From JAGOZV01 sp964346445 (lineage in GTDB: Bacteria > Patescibacteriota > Saccharimonadia > Saccharimonadales > Saccharimonadaceae): 21,283 nt of DNA. The notes under the pieces were generated by a model, which did no database searches, had not been told where the DNA came from, and worked only from the letters and a program-made list of their open reading frames with translations. A program made the position numbers and the translations under genes. Location of the stretch: assembly GCA_964346445.1 (NCBI GenBank), contig CAYFUI010000009.1:1-21283 (forward strand). The letters run 5' to 3'. This document shows, in pieces, positions 6,324-14,007 of the stretch (positions within the stretch are counted from its first letter, which is position 1; each line of letters starts with the position of its first letter).

Positions 6324-7415
6324 GTGAAAGAAGATAACAAGCAAGAAGCAGTTGCCACGCCTAAGAAGAAGCGTAAAATTGGCTTTAGGGCGTGGTTAAC
6401 AATTATCACCTTTATTCTACTAGCTATAACTATTTATTTTGCTTGGCCAGAAATGAAACAAGCTTGGGACCTTATGGAGCACGTTAATATCTGGATATTT
6501 CTTCTGTTAATTCCTATACAGATTTTAAGTTACTATGCAGTAGGGGGCTTAATATTTTCTTACCTACAAGCAAAAAAGAAAATTCCTAACCTTAACCACT
6601 GGGCTTTAACAAAAATTTCTCTAGAGCTTAATTTTGTTAACCATATAATACCCAGTGGCGGAGTGGTAGGGTTTACCTATTTAAGTTGGATTTTAAAAGA
6701 ATATGGCGTAAGCGCTGGGCGTGCCACTATGTCACAAATTGTACGTTTCCTTCTAACATTTGTGGCGTTTTTGGTTTTAATGTTACTGGCTCTTATATGG
6801 ATGATTTTTGACCATGAAGTAAGCCGCACCCTTGTAATTGTTTGTGTTATTTTAACTTTTGCTACATTAATGGCCATTGCAATTTTCATTTATCTGATGG
6901 GTTCAGAGAAGCGATTAGATAAATTTTCTCGCTGGCTGGTGCGTACTGGCAATAAGCTAATCCGGTTTTTTACATTTGGTAAAAAGAAAAACAAAATTAA
7001 GCTAGCGCCGGTTGAAGCATTCTTTAATGACCTGCATAAAGATTACGTTAACATTAAACGTGATAAAAAAATATTATGGGTGCCGTTTTGGTGGGCCATG
7101 CTAGCACAAATTTGTGATGTGATGTTGTATTTTGTGGCTTTTTGGTCTTTAGGCTATATAGTAAACCCAGCCATTTTGCTTATTGGAATGGGTGTGTCTT
7201 CAGTTGGTGCTTTCATCTCTATTATCCCGGCTGGCGCCGGTATTATAGAGGCTATAATGATAGCCTTCTTAGTATCTTCAGGTGTACCAATGGACGTGGC
7301 CCTGGCTGGCACCTTACTGGCGCGTGTCACCCTAGTAACAGGTACTATCCTGTTTGGTTATTTCTTTTATCAAAAAACAGTGGCTACTCATGGAAAATCC
7401 CCAGTTCAGCGTTAG
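6324..7415 (+). CDS. Polytopic membrane protein, UPF0104 / lysylphosphatidylglycerol synthase transmembrane-domain family
   Basis: Integral membrane protein of the LPG_synthase_TM (AglD/MprF flippase-like) superfamily, which handles lipid-linked or aminoacylated lipid substrates. The 363 residues show a basic cytoplasmic tail and about 8 hydrophobic helices, including about 23-40, 56-80, 139-161, 169-192, 251-275, 282-302 and 326-349. Family hallmarks are IIPSGG (108-113) and IIPAGAGIIEA (300-310). There is no aminoacyltransferase domain as in full MprF, so it is probably a flippase or transferase-like core of unknown substrate. The start is GTG at 6324, 7 bases after a TATAAT box. The 3' end overlaps xseA by 26 bases, placing it in one operon with exonuclease VII, although no functional link is evident. 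Confidence 0.8.
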   Translation: MKEDNKQEAVATPKKKRKIGFRAWLTIITFILLAITIYFAWPEMKQAWDLMEHVNIWIFLLLIPIQILSYYAVGGLIFSYLQAKKKIPNLNHWALTKISLELNFVNHIIPSGGVVGFTYLSWILKEYGVSAGRATMSQIVRFLLTFVAFLVLMLLALIWMIFDHEVSRTLVIVCVILTFATLMAIAIFIYLMGSEKRLDKFSRWLVRTGNKLIRFFTFGKKKNKIKLAPVEAFFNDLHKDYVNIKRDKKILWVPFWWAMLAQICDVMLYFVAFWSLGYIVNPAILLIGMGVSSVGAFISIIPAGAGIIEAIMIAFLVSSGVPMDVALAGTLLARVTLVTGTILFGYFFYQKTVATHGKSPVQR

Positions 7416-8481
7416 TCAGTTTATAGAAGTGGCTAACCAAGCCCTGGACTATGCTTTTGCGAGCGTTTTGATAGAGGGGGAGGTAGCTTCATTCAAGTTG
7501 AACCAGTCTAAATATATTTTTTTTGACCTTAAAGATAAAGAAAGTAGTTTGTCGTGCTTTATGATGGCCTATCAGTTGCGGCTGCCAGTGGAAGATGGCA
7601 TGAAGGTGTTAGTCCGGGCTGTACCAAAAATAACCAAGTGGGGTAAGTTTAGCCTAACCATTCAAAGTATAACTCCAGTAGGAGAAGGCTCTCTTAAGAA
7701 AAGTTTTCAACTATTAAAAGAGAAGCTAGATAAAGAGGGGCTGTTTAGTATTGAGCGTAAACGGCCGCTCCCAACCATCCCTAGTAAAGTGGCGGTTATT
7801 AGTAGCACCGCCGCAGCTGGTTATAAAGATTTTATTAAAATTTTAGATGACCGTTGGGGTGGTCTACATATTAAGGTTGCACATACCCAGGTGCAGGGTG
7901 AGAGTGCACCGGACCAAATAATTAGGGCTATAAATTATTTTAATCAAGAAGAGCAGTTGGCGGATGTCCTGGTGATTGTGCGTGGTGGTGGTAGCGCAAC
8001 CGACCTCGCTATTTTTAATGACGAGGCGCTTGTTCGCGCAGTAGCTGCCAGTCGGATTCCAGTAGTGACTGGTATCGGGCACGAGGTTGACGAGAGCCTA
8101 GTGGACCTGGCGGCTGACGTGCGGGCGGCCACTCCAACAAATGCTGCTCAACTAATAGTACCTGATAGGCAATACTACCTAAAGAGTATTAATGGTAGTT
8201 TAGCTAGAACCAGGCACTCTATCGTCAATACTTTGAACAGTGAGATTGAAAATATCGATGCAGTACAACGGAAGGTGTTACAGCGAATGACCACTGAAGT
8301 GCAGCGTTACTTGGAGCAATATGAAATATACCACCGCATTATCGAAAGCTTAGACCCCAAGAAGGCTCTTGCCAGAGGGTATGCGATTGTACGTGGTGAT
8401 ATAAAGATAGGCAATAAAATAAATGTAGAAACTAGAAATTTATTAATTGAAGCGGAGGTGCGTAATGTCAAAGAAAGATAA
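7390..8481 (+). CDS. xseA: Exodeoxyribonuclease VII large subunit
   Basis: Catalytic subunit of exonuclease VII, which degrades single-stranded DNA to short oligonucleotides in repair. At 363 residues it is shorter than the usual 400-450. It has an N-terminal OB fold (about 5-100, FSVSQF start), then the catalytic domain with VRGGGSATDL (197-206), FNDE (209-212) and IGHEVDESLVDLAADVRAATPT (the GHExD region, 229-250). The C-terminal helical part is short but keeps LDPKKALARGYAIV (321-334). The ATG at 7390 is chosen because MENPQFSVSQF aligns with normal XseA starts; a longer frame from 7354 is unlikely. It overlaps the upstream gene by 26 bases and xseB by 17. Confidence 0.93.
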   Translation: MENPQFSVSQFIEVANQALDYAFASVLIEGEVASFKLNQSKYIFFDLKDKESSLSCFMMAYQLRLPVEDGMKVLVRAVPKITKWGKFSLTIQSITPVGEGSLKKSFQLLKEKLDKEGLFSIERKRPLPTIPSKVAVISSTAAAGYKDFIKILDDRWGGLHIKVAHTQVQGESAPDQIIRAINYFNQEEQLADVLVIVRGGGSATDLAIFNDEALVRAVAASRIPVVTGIGHEVDESLVDLAADVRAATPTNAAQLIVPDRQYYLKSINGSLARTRHSIVNTLNSEIENIDAVQRKVLQRMTTEVQRYLEQYEIYHRIIESLDPKKALARGYAIVRGDIKIGNKINVETRNLLIEAEVRNVKER

Positions 8482-8668
8482 TCTTACAATAAAAGAGCAG
8501 CTAGAAGCAATAGAAGCTGAATTAGCCTGGTTTGATGGGCCCGATTTTAATGTTGACCAAGCTTTAGAGCGCTATAAAAGGCTAGAAGGTAAATCAAAGA
8601 AGTTACAAGAACATTTAGTAGAAATGAAAAACCAGATTGATGTTCTTTCTTCTTTACATACAGACTAA
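8465..8668 (+). CDS. xseB: Exodeoxyribonuclease VII small subunit
   Basis: Small helical subunit of exonuclease VII, 67 residues, normal for the family. The sequence is mostly two amphipathic helices, with the conserved region around FNVDQALERYKRLEG (about 26-40), which packs on the C-terminal helices of XseA. Start at 8465 follows GGAGG (8454-8458) and lies inside the end of xseA, so production of the two subunits is coupled. The 3' part of the gene contains the promoter of the next gene. Confidence 0.88.
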   Translation: MSKKDNLTIKEQLEAIEAELAWFDGPDFNVDQALERYKRLEGKSKKLQEHLVEMKNQIDVLSSLHTD

Positions 8669-8681
8669 GCACAAGTATAAT
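8653..8681 (+). promoter_or_regulatory. Promoter of the Pro-rich membrane protein gene, inside the end of xseB
   Basis: TTTACA (8653-8658), a 17-base spacer and TATAAT (8676-8681). The -35 lies within xseB codons. The ATG at 8691 follows the -10 box by 9 bases, predicting a nearly leaderless RNA. Confidence 0.72.
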
Positions 8682-8690
8682 AAAATAAGT

Positions 8691-9659
8691 ATGGAAAATA
8701 ACGACCTATTCCAAAATTCACCTCCACGACCAAATAGTCAAGCAGGTGGTCAACCTTTGTTTAATTCGCCGCCACCCGGCTCGCAGCCAACTGGTGGGTC
8801 TGCAGCCGCGGCCGGTAATGGTTCTATGGGGGCACCTATGGGAGTGCCGCCACAGTCAGCCGGTCCTGGTGGCCCCGGTGTGCCCGGTCACACCCCTGGC
8901 CCAATGGGGTCGGGCCCACAGCCACCCATGCCGCCACAGCCAACTGGCCCTGGTGGGGCACCACCAATGGGGGTACCAACTATGCCACAAGGGGAAGACG
9001 CGCTAGAGCCAAAAAAAGCTAATGGTGGGCGTGGTCCATGGTTAATTGTGTCAATTATTTTTATTATACTTTCTCTCATTTTAGGCGCAGGCTTTGGCTG
9101 GGCATTTGTTCAGTATATAGACTACCGTGATAATGTTGATTTTAAGATATCTGAGGAAGTGGCCTTTACAACAAAGCAGGTTAGTCAAGAAATGGAAGAG
9201 AAGTTCCAAGAAGAGCGTAAGTCGCCATACTCTCTCTTTGTTGGTCCAGATGATTATGGAAGGGTATCGTTCGAATATCCTAATACTTGGAGTGTTTACA
9301 TTCAAAACGAAACGTCTGTTGGTACAAGCAGTCCATTCGAAGCTTATTTTTATCCTTATGTAGTGCCGCCTGTATCTAAAGAGCAGCAATTTGCTCTACG
9401 TATGCTAATTGAAGATATGGATTACGACAAAGCTGTAAATCGTTACGCTAAATTAGTTAAAGATGGCTCACTTAAAAGTTCTCCAGTGCAGGTTGGGCTA
9501 CTCAATGGTACACGCCTAGATGGCAATTTCACTAAAGATATTCGTGGGGCAGCGGTTATTTTTAAAGTACGTGATAAGTCACTCACGCTTAGGACCGACT
9601 CAAATTCATTTATGGCCGACTTTGATAAGTTAATTCAAACTATTCAGGTCACAGAGTAA
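8691..9659 (+). CDS. Single-pass membrane protein: Pro/Gly-rich cytoplasmic tail, outside PsbP/Mog1-like domain
   Basis: No known function. The 322 residues divide into a low-complexity tail rich in Pro, Gly, Met and Gln (about 10-100, with repeated PPxP, GPG and MGxP units), a positive stretch, one membrane helix (about 117-141) and an outside domain (about 142-322). The outside part has a charged helical stalk (150-178), then a mixed alpha/beta region whose FEYPNTWSV (194-202) and C-terminal FDKLIQTIQ (311-319) resemble PsbP/Mog1-type domains. That fold call is a guess from pattern. The start at 8691 fits the promoter; an upstream in-frame ATG at 8637 would overlap xseB. The tail could bind partners or gather in condensed clusters, but nothing here proves it. 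Confidence 0.75.
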   Translation: MENNDLFQNSPPRPNSQAGGQPLFNSPPPGSQPTGGSAAAAGNGSMGAPMGVPPQSAGPGGPGVPGHTPGPMGSGPQPPMPPQPTGPGGAPPMGVPTMPQGEDALEPKKANGGRGPWLIVSIIFIILSLILGAGFGWAFVQYIDYRDNVDFKISEEVAFTTKQVSQEMEEKFQEERKSPYSLFVGPDDYGRVSFEYPNTWSVYIQNETSVGTSSPFEAYFYPYVVPPVSKEQQFALRMLIEDMDYDKAVNRYAKLVKDGSLKSSPVQVGLLNGTRLDGNFTKDIRGAAVIFKVRDKSLTLRTDSNSFMADFDKLIQTIQVTE

Positions 9660-9682
9660 TCACTCTTATCCACTTCTCCTCG

Positions 9683-9691
9683 TGATATAAT
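9683..9691 (+). promoter_or_regulatory. Extended -10 promoter of the histidine kinase operon
   Basis: TGA followed by TATAAT (9686-9691), 7 bases before the ATG at 9699. No good -35 is visible, which fits an extended -10 promoter. It predicts a leaderless message for the kinase-regulator-recO operon. Confidence 0.55.
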
Positions 9692-9698
9692 AATATAT

Positions 9699-10430
9699 AT
9701 GGAGAGGGGAAGTGTTGGTCTGCCACCAATAATAGTGGCCGCCCATGAGCTAAAAGCGCCACTAAGTTTAATTAGACAGCTATCTTTAGCGCTAGAAGAC
9801 GCTTCTTTAACTAGCTCACAAAAAGACCAAGTTGTAGAGCGCTTAAGGTTAACTACAGAACGCGCCCTACGCTTAACTACGTCGCTGACTAAGGCCTACG
9901 GGGTTGAGCCTTCGCTGTTTCCACTTCAACCGTTAAGCCCCTATGAAGTATGCAGGGCGGCGGTTTATGAAATGACACCACAGGCGGCCGCTCGTGGTCA
10001 AAAAATTAAAATTACCGGTAATAAAAGAGCACCGCTAATTATATCAAACAGCGAACTTTTGCAGCGCATTCTAATAAATTTTATTGATAATGCCATTAAT
10101 TATTCCTATGAAAATAAAACTATACAATTAAAGCTTAGTAAGCGAGGTGCAGCTGAACGAGTTAGGTTTTCTTTACGTGATTACGGGCCTGCAGTTAAAG
10201 TTAACCTTTTAAAACATATACAAGATGGTGGTCCGCACCAGGCTGGCAGGCTAGTCCACCAGCGGCCAGAGAGTAGCGGCCTAGGGCTTTATATTACAAC
10301 TATTTTTGCTGAAACGTTAAATATTAAATTAGGCGCAATTCGCCATAAGGATGGCACCACGTTCTACTTAGATGTGCCAATTTCTACACAATTATCATTT
10401 TTTAGTGATGAAAGTTGGATGCATGGGTAG
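9699..10430 (+). CDS. Soluble sensorless histidine kinase (DHp plus catalytic domain only)
   Basis: Two-component kinase of 243 residues that begins directly with the dimerization and phosphorylation domain. The phospho-acceptor is His16 in AAHELKAPLS. The ATP-binding domain has the N-box LINFIDNAINYS (125-136), a degenerate G1 box DYGPA (161-165, second Gly replaced by Ala) and G2 box SSGLGLYI (192-199). There is no transmembrane segment, PAS, GAF or HAMP region, so any signal must arrive through a partner protein. A promoter lies directly before the ATG and its 3' end overlaps the receiver gene by 8 bases. The altered G1 box could lower ATP affinity, but the other boxes look intact. Confidence 0.85.
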   Translation: MERGSVGLPPIIVAAHELKAPLSLIRQLSLALEDASLTSSQKDQVVERLRLTTERALRLTTSLTKAYGVEPSLFPLQPLSPYEVCRAAVYEMTPQAAARGQKIKITGNKRAPLIISNSELLQRILINFIDNAINYSYENKTIQLKLSKRGAAERVRFSLRDYGPAVKVNLLKHIQDGGPHQAGRLVHQRPESSGLGLYITTIFAETLNIKLGAIRHKDGTTFYLDVPISTQLSFFSDESWMHG

Positions 10431-10821
10431 TGATAAACAGCCCCAGCAATTAAAAAATATACTGATTATTGAAGATGACGAGTGGTTTCTTGATGTCATA
10501 ACAAAGGCCTTCCTGGGAGATAGAGCTTATAAAGTAAGCACAGCTATTCATTCAATCCAGGCTCTTTATCTAATAGATAAGCAGCCGCCAGATATCATTT
10601 TTGCTGATGTACTTCTAGCAGGTGGCACCATTTTTGCATTACTAAATGAGCTACAGTCGCACTATGATTTGAAGCAAATTCCGGTGGTTTTGTGTACTAA
10701 TTTAGCTGAAAACTTTAAGATGGAGGAATTAACGCAGTATGGTGTCAAAGAGGTGCTAGATAAAAGCACTCTATTGCCACAAGACTTGATGGCCGCCACA
10801 AGAAGGTGGGTCGCTCATTAA
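10423..10821 (+). CDS. Receiver-only response regulator
   Basis: CheY-like receiver, 132 residues, with no output domain. The acidic pocket is Asp18-Asp19, the probable phospho-acceptor is Asp62 in FADVLLAGG, and Thr92 and Lys114 fill the switch positions. The usual DxxMP context is replaced by DVLLAGG. The start at 10423 gives an 8-base overlap with the kinase gene; an in-frame ATG at 10408 is also possible. It is the likely partner of the kinase just upstream. The stop shares one base with the recO start (TAATG). With neither protein carrying a sensor or output domain, the pair probably acts through protein contacts. Confidence 0.83.
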   Translation: MGSDKQPQQLKNILIIEDDEWFLDVITKAFLGDRAYKVSTAIHSIQALYLIDKQPPDIIFADVLLAGGTIFALLNELQSHYDLKQIPVVLCTNLAENFKMEELTQYGVKEVLDKSTLLPQDLMAATRRWVAH

Positions 10822-11504
10822 TGTCCAAGCCACGATTCATTAGTAGTGACGCCATCATCCTGCGCCGACAAGATTATGGCGAGGCAGATAAGATAATACA
10901 AGCCATTACACCAACTGGTCGCTTGGGATTGCTGGCAAAGGGCGTTAAAAAAGAGAAGAGTAAACTAGCAAGTGGCATTCAGTTACTGGCTACCAATAAC
11001 ATAACCTATATTGATGCACGTAGTGATTTAAAAACTTTAACATCGTCCCGGGTTGTTATATTTTATGAAAATATAATGAAAGATTATGAGCGTACCCAGG
11101 CAGCTTATGATATGATAAAAATTGTTTACAAAAACAGTAACCACTTTGAGGGTGCCGAGTGGTTTGACCTCCTACAAGAAGCATTAAGCGGCTTGAATGA
11201 TATGGAGGTCGCCGTGGCCGTGATAGAAACCTGGTTTTATTTAAAATATAGCGAAATTACTGGTTATGGTTTGGGTTTAGAGTACGATATAGCGGGGGAG
11301 CGGATTGTAGAAGGTCAAAGGTATATTTATGATGTTGGTGAAAAGGGTTTAGCTCCCGCTAAAAACGGCAACATAACCGCCCGTCATATAAAGTTTTTTA
11401 AAGTATTACTAAATTATCCGTTATCGACTGCCAAGCGAATTGGCGGTGTGGGGGCAGTTCTTGCCGACTGTTTAGCGGTAGCAAAAAGTCATGCCGCACC
11501 ATAA
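10821..11504 (+). CDS. recO: DNA repair protein RecO
   Basis: Recombination mediator that helps load RecA on single-stranded DNA with RecR and anneals strands. The 227 residues have the N-terminal OB fold (about 1-80), starting with the typical SSDAIILRRQDYGEADKII pattern (8-26), TPTGRLGLLAKGVKK (30-44), then an all-helical domain. The Cys4 zinc motif found in many RecO proteins is absent; ITGYGLGLEYD (146-156) occupies that region without cysteines. The start at 10821 overlaps the response regulator stop by one base; a longer frame from 10806 would intrude into that gene. Co-transcription with a two-component pair is unusual. Confidence 0.87.
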   Translation: MSKPRFISSDAIILRRQDYGEADKIIQAITPTGRLGLLAKGVKKEKSKLASGIQLLATNNITYIDARSDLKTLTSSRVVIFYENIMKDYERTQAAYDMIKIVYKNSNHFEGAEWFDLLQEALSGLNDMEVAVAVIETWFYLKYSEITGYGLGLEYDIAGERIVEGQRYIYDVGEKGLAPAKNGNITARHIKFFKVLLNYPLSTAKRIGGVGAVLADCLAVAKSHAAP

Positions 11505-11529
11505 CGGTTAGGAGCAATAGGTGCAAGTC

Positions 11530-11538
11530 TGTTATACT
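11530..11538 (+). promoter_or_regulatory. Extended -10 promoter of glyS
   Basis: TGT followed by TATACT (11533-11538), 10 bases before the ATG at 11549. There is no clear -35 at the usual spacing. The 44-base gap after recO otherwise holds only a weak 5-bp inverted repeat. Confidence 0.5.
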
Positions 11539-11548
11539 AGATTTGATT

Positions 11549-12901
11549 ATGGCTAAAGAAATTAAGAATGAAGAAATGGATAGGCTGGTCAGTCTAGCAA
11601 AGCGTCGCGGTTTTATTTACCCCGGCAGTGATATATATGGTGGCTTAAGGGGGACCTGGGATTACGGTCCTTTGGGGGTTTCCTTAAAGCGTAATATCAT
11701 GAATTTATGGTGGAAGTTCTTTGTTGATGAGCGCGATGATATGTTTGGCGTAGATGCAGCCATCTTAATGAACCAGAAGGTCTGGCAGGCGAGTGGACAT
11801 GTAGAAACATTTGTCGACCCACTATGTGAGGATACTGTAAATAAGAAGCGCTATAGAACAGACCATTTGCTAAAAGATGCTGGAGAGGACCCTGAGGGAT
11901 TAACCATGGAAGAGATGGACAAGCTTATAATAAAGAAGTCCATTAAAAGTCCAGATGGCAATCCATTAAGCGCTTCACGTACTTTTAATATGATGTTTAA
12001 AACCAATATTGGCCCTACAGAAAGTGCAGATAGCATTAGTTACTTGCGCCCGGAAACTGCCCAAGGTATTTTTACGAATTTTAATAATGTGGTTGACAGC
12101 TTTTATCCTGACATGCCTTTTGGTATCGCCCAAATGGGAAAAGCTTTTAGGAATGAAATTAGTCCACGGGACTTCATTTTTCGTAGCCGTGAATTTGAAC
12201 AAATGGAAATTGAATATTTTGTTCACCAGCGTGACTGGGAGAGGGTGTTTGAGGCGCTGCTAAAAGATGTCCACCTGTTTTTTGACAAGTTGGGACTTCC
12301 CAAGGACAAAATACATGAACTTGATGTGCCTGTTGCAGACCGAGCCCATTATAGCGAAAAAACTATAGATATAGAGTACGACTATCCTATTGGCCGGGAA
12401 GAGTTGATGGGGATTGCTTACCGAACTAATTTTGATTTAAAAAATATACAAAAAGCTAGTGGAAAGAATATAGAATATATAGACAAACAAAGTAAAGAGC
12501 GCTATATTCCACACGTCATAGAGCCCAGCTTTGGGGTGGAACGTCTCTTTTTTGCTGTCCTCAGTGCTGCATTTAAAGAAGATGAAATAAATGGACAAAA
12601 ACGTACTTATTTAGCCCTACCAGAGCATTTAGCACCAATTCGTTTTGCGGTTTCACCATTATTAAAAAATAAACCAGAGCTAGTAATGAAAGCTCAAGAA
12701 GTTTACAAAATCTTAAAAAAGAAATATGGAAATGTGTCCTGGGACGACAATGGGAATATCGGCAAAAGATATAGGCGTCAAGACGAAATAGGCACCCCTT
12801 ATACTGTTGTTATAGACTTTGAAACACTTGAAGATGGGACTGTTACTGTACGTGAGCGTGATACCACCGCCCAAAAGCGTGTTGATATTAAAAGCCTTTA
12901 G
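11549..12901 (+). CDS. glyS: Glycyl-tRNA synthetase, single-chain alpha2 class II type
   Basis: Charges tRNA-Gly with glycine. The 450 residues form the dimeric type shared by archaea, eukaryotes, Actinobacteria and many Firmicutes, not the alpha2beta2 bacterial type. Visible parts are the N-terminal SLAKRRGFIYPGS (15-27), motif 1 region with WDYGPLG (37-43), the glycine-site loop RPETAQG (167-173), motif 2 FRNEISPR (200-207), motif 3 EPSFGVER (325-332) and the anticodon-binding domain (about 363-450) with its WDDNGNIGKRYRRQDEIG (398-415). The start ATG at 11549 fits the promoter; a TTG six bases earlier is less likely. The gene is probably a single transcription unit. Confidence 0.95.
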   Translation: MAKEIKNEEMDRLVSLAKRRGFIYPGSDIYGGLRGTWDYGPLGVSLKRNIMNLWWKFFVDERDDMFGVDAAILMNQKVWQASGHVETFVDPLCEDTVNKKRYRTDHLLKDAGEDPEGLTMEEMDKLIIKKSIKSPDGNPLSASRTFNMMFKTNIGPTESADSISYLRPETAQGIFTNFNNVVDSFYPDMPFGIAQMGKAFRNEISPRDFIFRSREFEQMEIEYFVHQRDWERVFEALLKDVHLFFDKLGLPKDKIHELDVPVADRAHYSEKTIDIEYDYPIGREELMGIAYRTNFDLKNIQKASGKNIEYIDKQSKERYIPHVIEPSFGVERLFFAVLSAAFKEDEINGQKRTYLALPEHLAPIRFAVSPLLKNKPELVMKAQEVYKILKKKYGNVSWDDNGNIGKRYRRQDEIGTPYTVVIDFETLEDGTVTVRERDTTAQKRVDIKSL

Positions 12902-12906
12902 CACCC

Positions 12907-12935
12907 TTTACATCACCTAGAATAAACACTATAAT
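12907..12935 (+). promoter_or_regulatory. Promoter of the gap-rpiB-rpe-tkt operon
   Basis: TTTACA (12907-12912), a 17-base spacer and TATAAT (12930-12935). The leader to the ATG at 12973 is about 30 bases and contains AGGGGAGGG. This is a conventional leadered promoter for what is likely the most highly expressed operon here. Confidence 0.72.
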
Positions 12936-12972
12936 AATAAGCAAGAGCGTCATCTTAATTAGGGGAGGGTTG

Positions 12973-13998
12973 ATGAGCAAAATTAAAGTTGGTATAAATG
13001 GTTTTGGTAGGATAGGCCGTAATGCTTTTAAGATTGCTAATGAGCGCAACGATCTTGAAATTGTTGCAGTAAACGACTTAGCCCCGGCCGAAGATTTAGC
13101 TTATCTATTACAGTATGACACCAACTACGGTACCTATTCGGGCAAGGTAGAAGTTACAAAAGATGGTATAAAGGTTAATGATAAAATTATTAAAGTGCTG
13201 TCTCAAGCTGATAATAAAAAATTACCATGGGAGCAGCTAGGAGTAGAAATAGTCTTAGAGGCCACCGGAAAATTTACTACTTACCAAAAAGCGAAAGACC
13301 ACTTAGCGGCCGGTGCAAAAAGAGTTGTCATTACCGCCCCTAGTTCCTGCAAAGAAGTGGACACCTTAATAATTGGTGTTAATGACGACCAAGTGCCTAA
13401 TGCCAGTAAGGTTGTCAGTAATGGAAGCTGTACTACTAATTCTGTAGCTCCCGTGCTAGCTATACTAGATGAAGAGATGGGTGTTAAAAAAAGTTTACTA
13501 ACAACTATCCATAGCTACACCTCTGATCAACCACTGCAAGATGAACCTCGCCCGAATTTACGCTATAGTCGTGCGGGTGCCAAAAACCTTGTGCCTGCAA
13601 CAACTGGTGCTATAGGCGCAACCGCCAGGGCTCTCCCGTATTTTACTAATAAATTAGATGGCTTGGCTGTGCGCGTTCCGACATCTAGCGTCTCCCTTAG
13701 TGATTTAACAGTGCTTCTGGAGCGACGTACGAGTGTAGACGAACTAAATCAGCTATTTAGTGCTATGGCGAAAGAGCCATTCTACCGCGGAATAGTAGGG
13801 GTAACAACTGAACCTCTAGTCAGCAGTGACTTTATAGGTAACAGCTACTCCGCTGTCATAGACCTGTCTTTAACAAAAGTTGTTGGTGGCGATTTAGCGA
13901 AAATAATGGTTTGGTATGATAATGAATGGGGATACAGTAATCGTGCGGTGGAGCTAATGGCAGATGTAGGCAGGGTGTTGCACAGACAGGGTGAGTAA
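12973..13998 (+). CDS. gap: Glyceraldehyde-3-phosphate dehydrogenase, NAD-type
   Basis: Oxidises glyceraldehyde 3-phosphate to 1,3-bisphosphoglycerate in glycolysis. The 341 residues show the NAD fold start GINGFGRIGRNAF (8-19), Asp35 in VNDL that favours NAD over NADP, the catalytic Cys153 in SNGSCTTN (149-156), His180 in TIHSYTSDQ, phosphate-binding Arg200 and Arg234, and NEWGYS (317-322). The loop DQPLQDEPRPNLRYSRAGAKN (185-205) differs from the common DQRxxD-xxHxDLRRARAA form. The ATG at 12973 follows AGGGGAGGG; a TTG start three bases earlier is unlikely. Leads an operon with the pentose phosphate genes, so its substrate is supplied by the products of transketolase and transaldolase. Confidence 0.95.
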   Translation: MSKIKVGINGFGRIGRNAFKIANERNDLEIVAVNDLAPAEDLAYLLQYDTNYGTYSGKVEVTKDGIKVNDKIIKVLSQADNKKLPWEQLGVEIVLEATGKFTTYQKAKDHLAAGAKRVVITAPSSCKEVDTLIIGVNDDQVPNASKVVSNGSCTTNSVAPVLAILDEEMGVKKSLLTTIHSYTSDQPLQDEPRPNLRYSRAGAKNLVPATTGAIGATARALPYFTNKLDGLAVRVPTSSVSLSDLTVLLERRTSVDELNQLFSAMAKEPFYRGIVGVTTEPLVSSDFIGNSYSAVIDLSLTKVVGGDLAKIMVWYDNEWGYSNRAVELMADVGRVLHRQGE

Positions 13999-14007
13999 AG
14001 GAGGGTT

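Noticed and set aside
7142..7426. Plus-strand 94-codon frame overlapping the UPF0104 and xseA genes
   Set aside because: Trp/Tyr/Cys-rich out-of-frame shadow; both real frames here have family motifs.
8746..9006. Alternative frame in the Pro-rich coding region
   Set aside because: Low-complexity DNA naturally leaves other frames open; the main frame continues into a membrane helix and domain.
9081..9389. Antisense 102-codon open frame under the Pro-rich membrane protein gene
   Set aside because: Composition typical of a complementary-strand shadow; no start signal and no family resemblance.
11505..11548. Inverted repeat GCACC...GGTGC between recO and glyS as a T-box or terminator
   Set aside because: Only 5 bp with a long loop, no T run, and no T-box sequence; the glyS promoter lies downstream of it.
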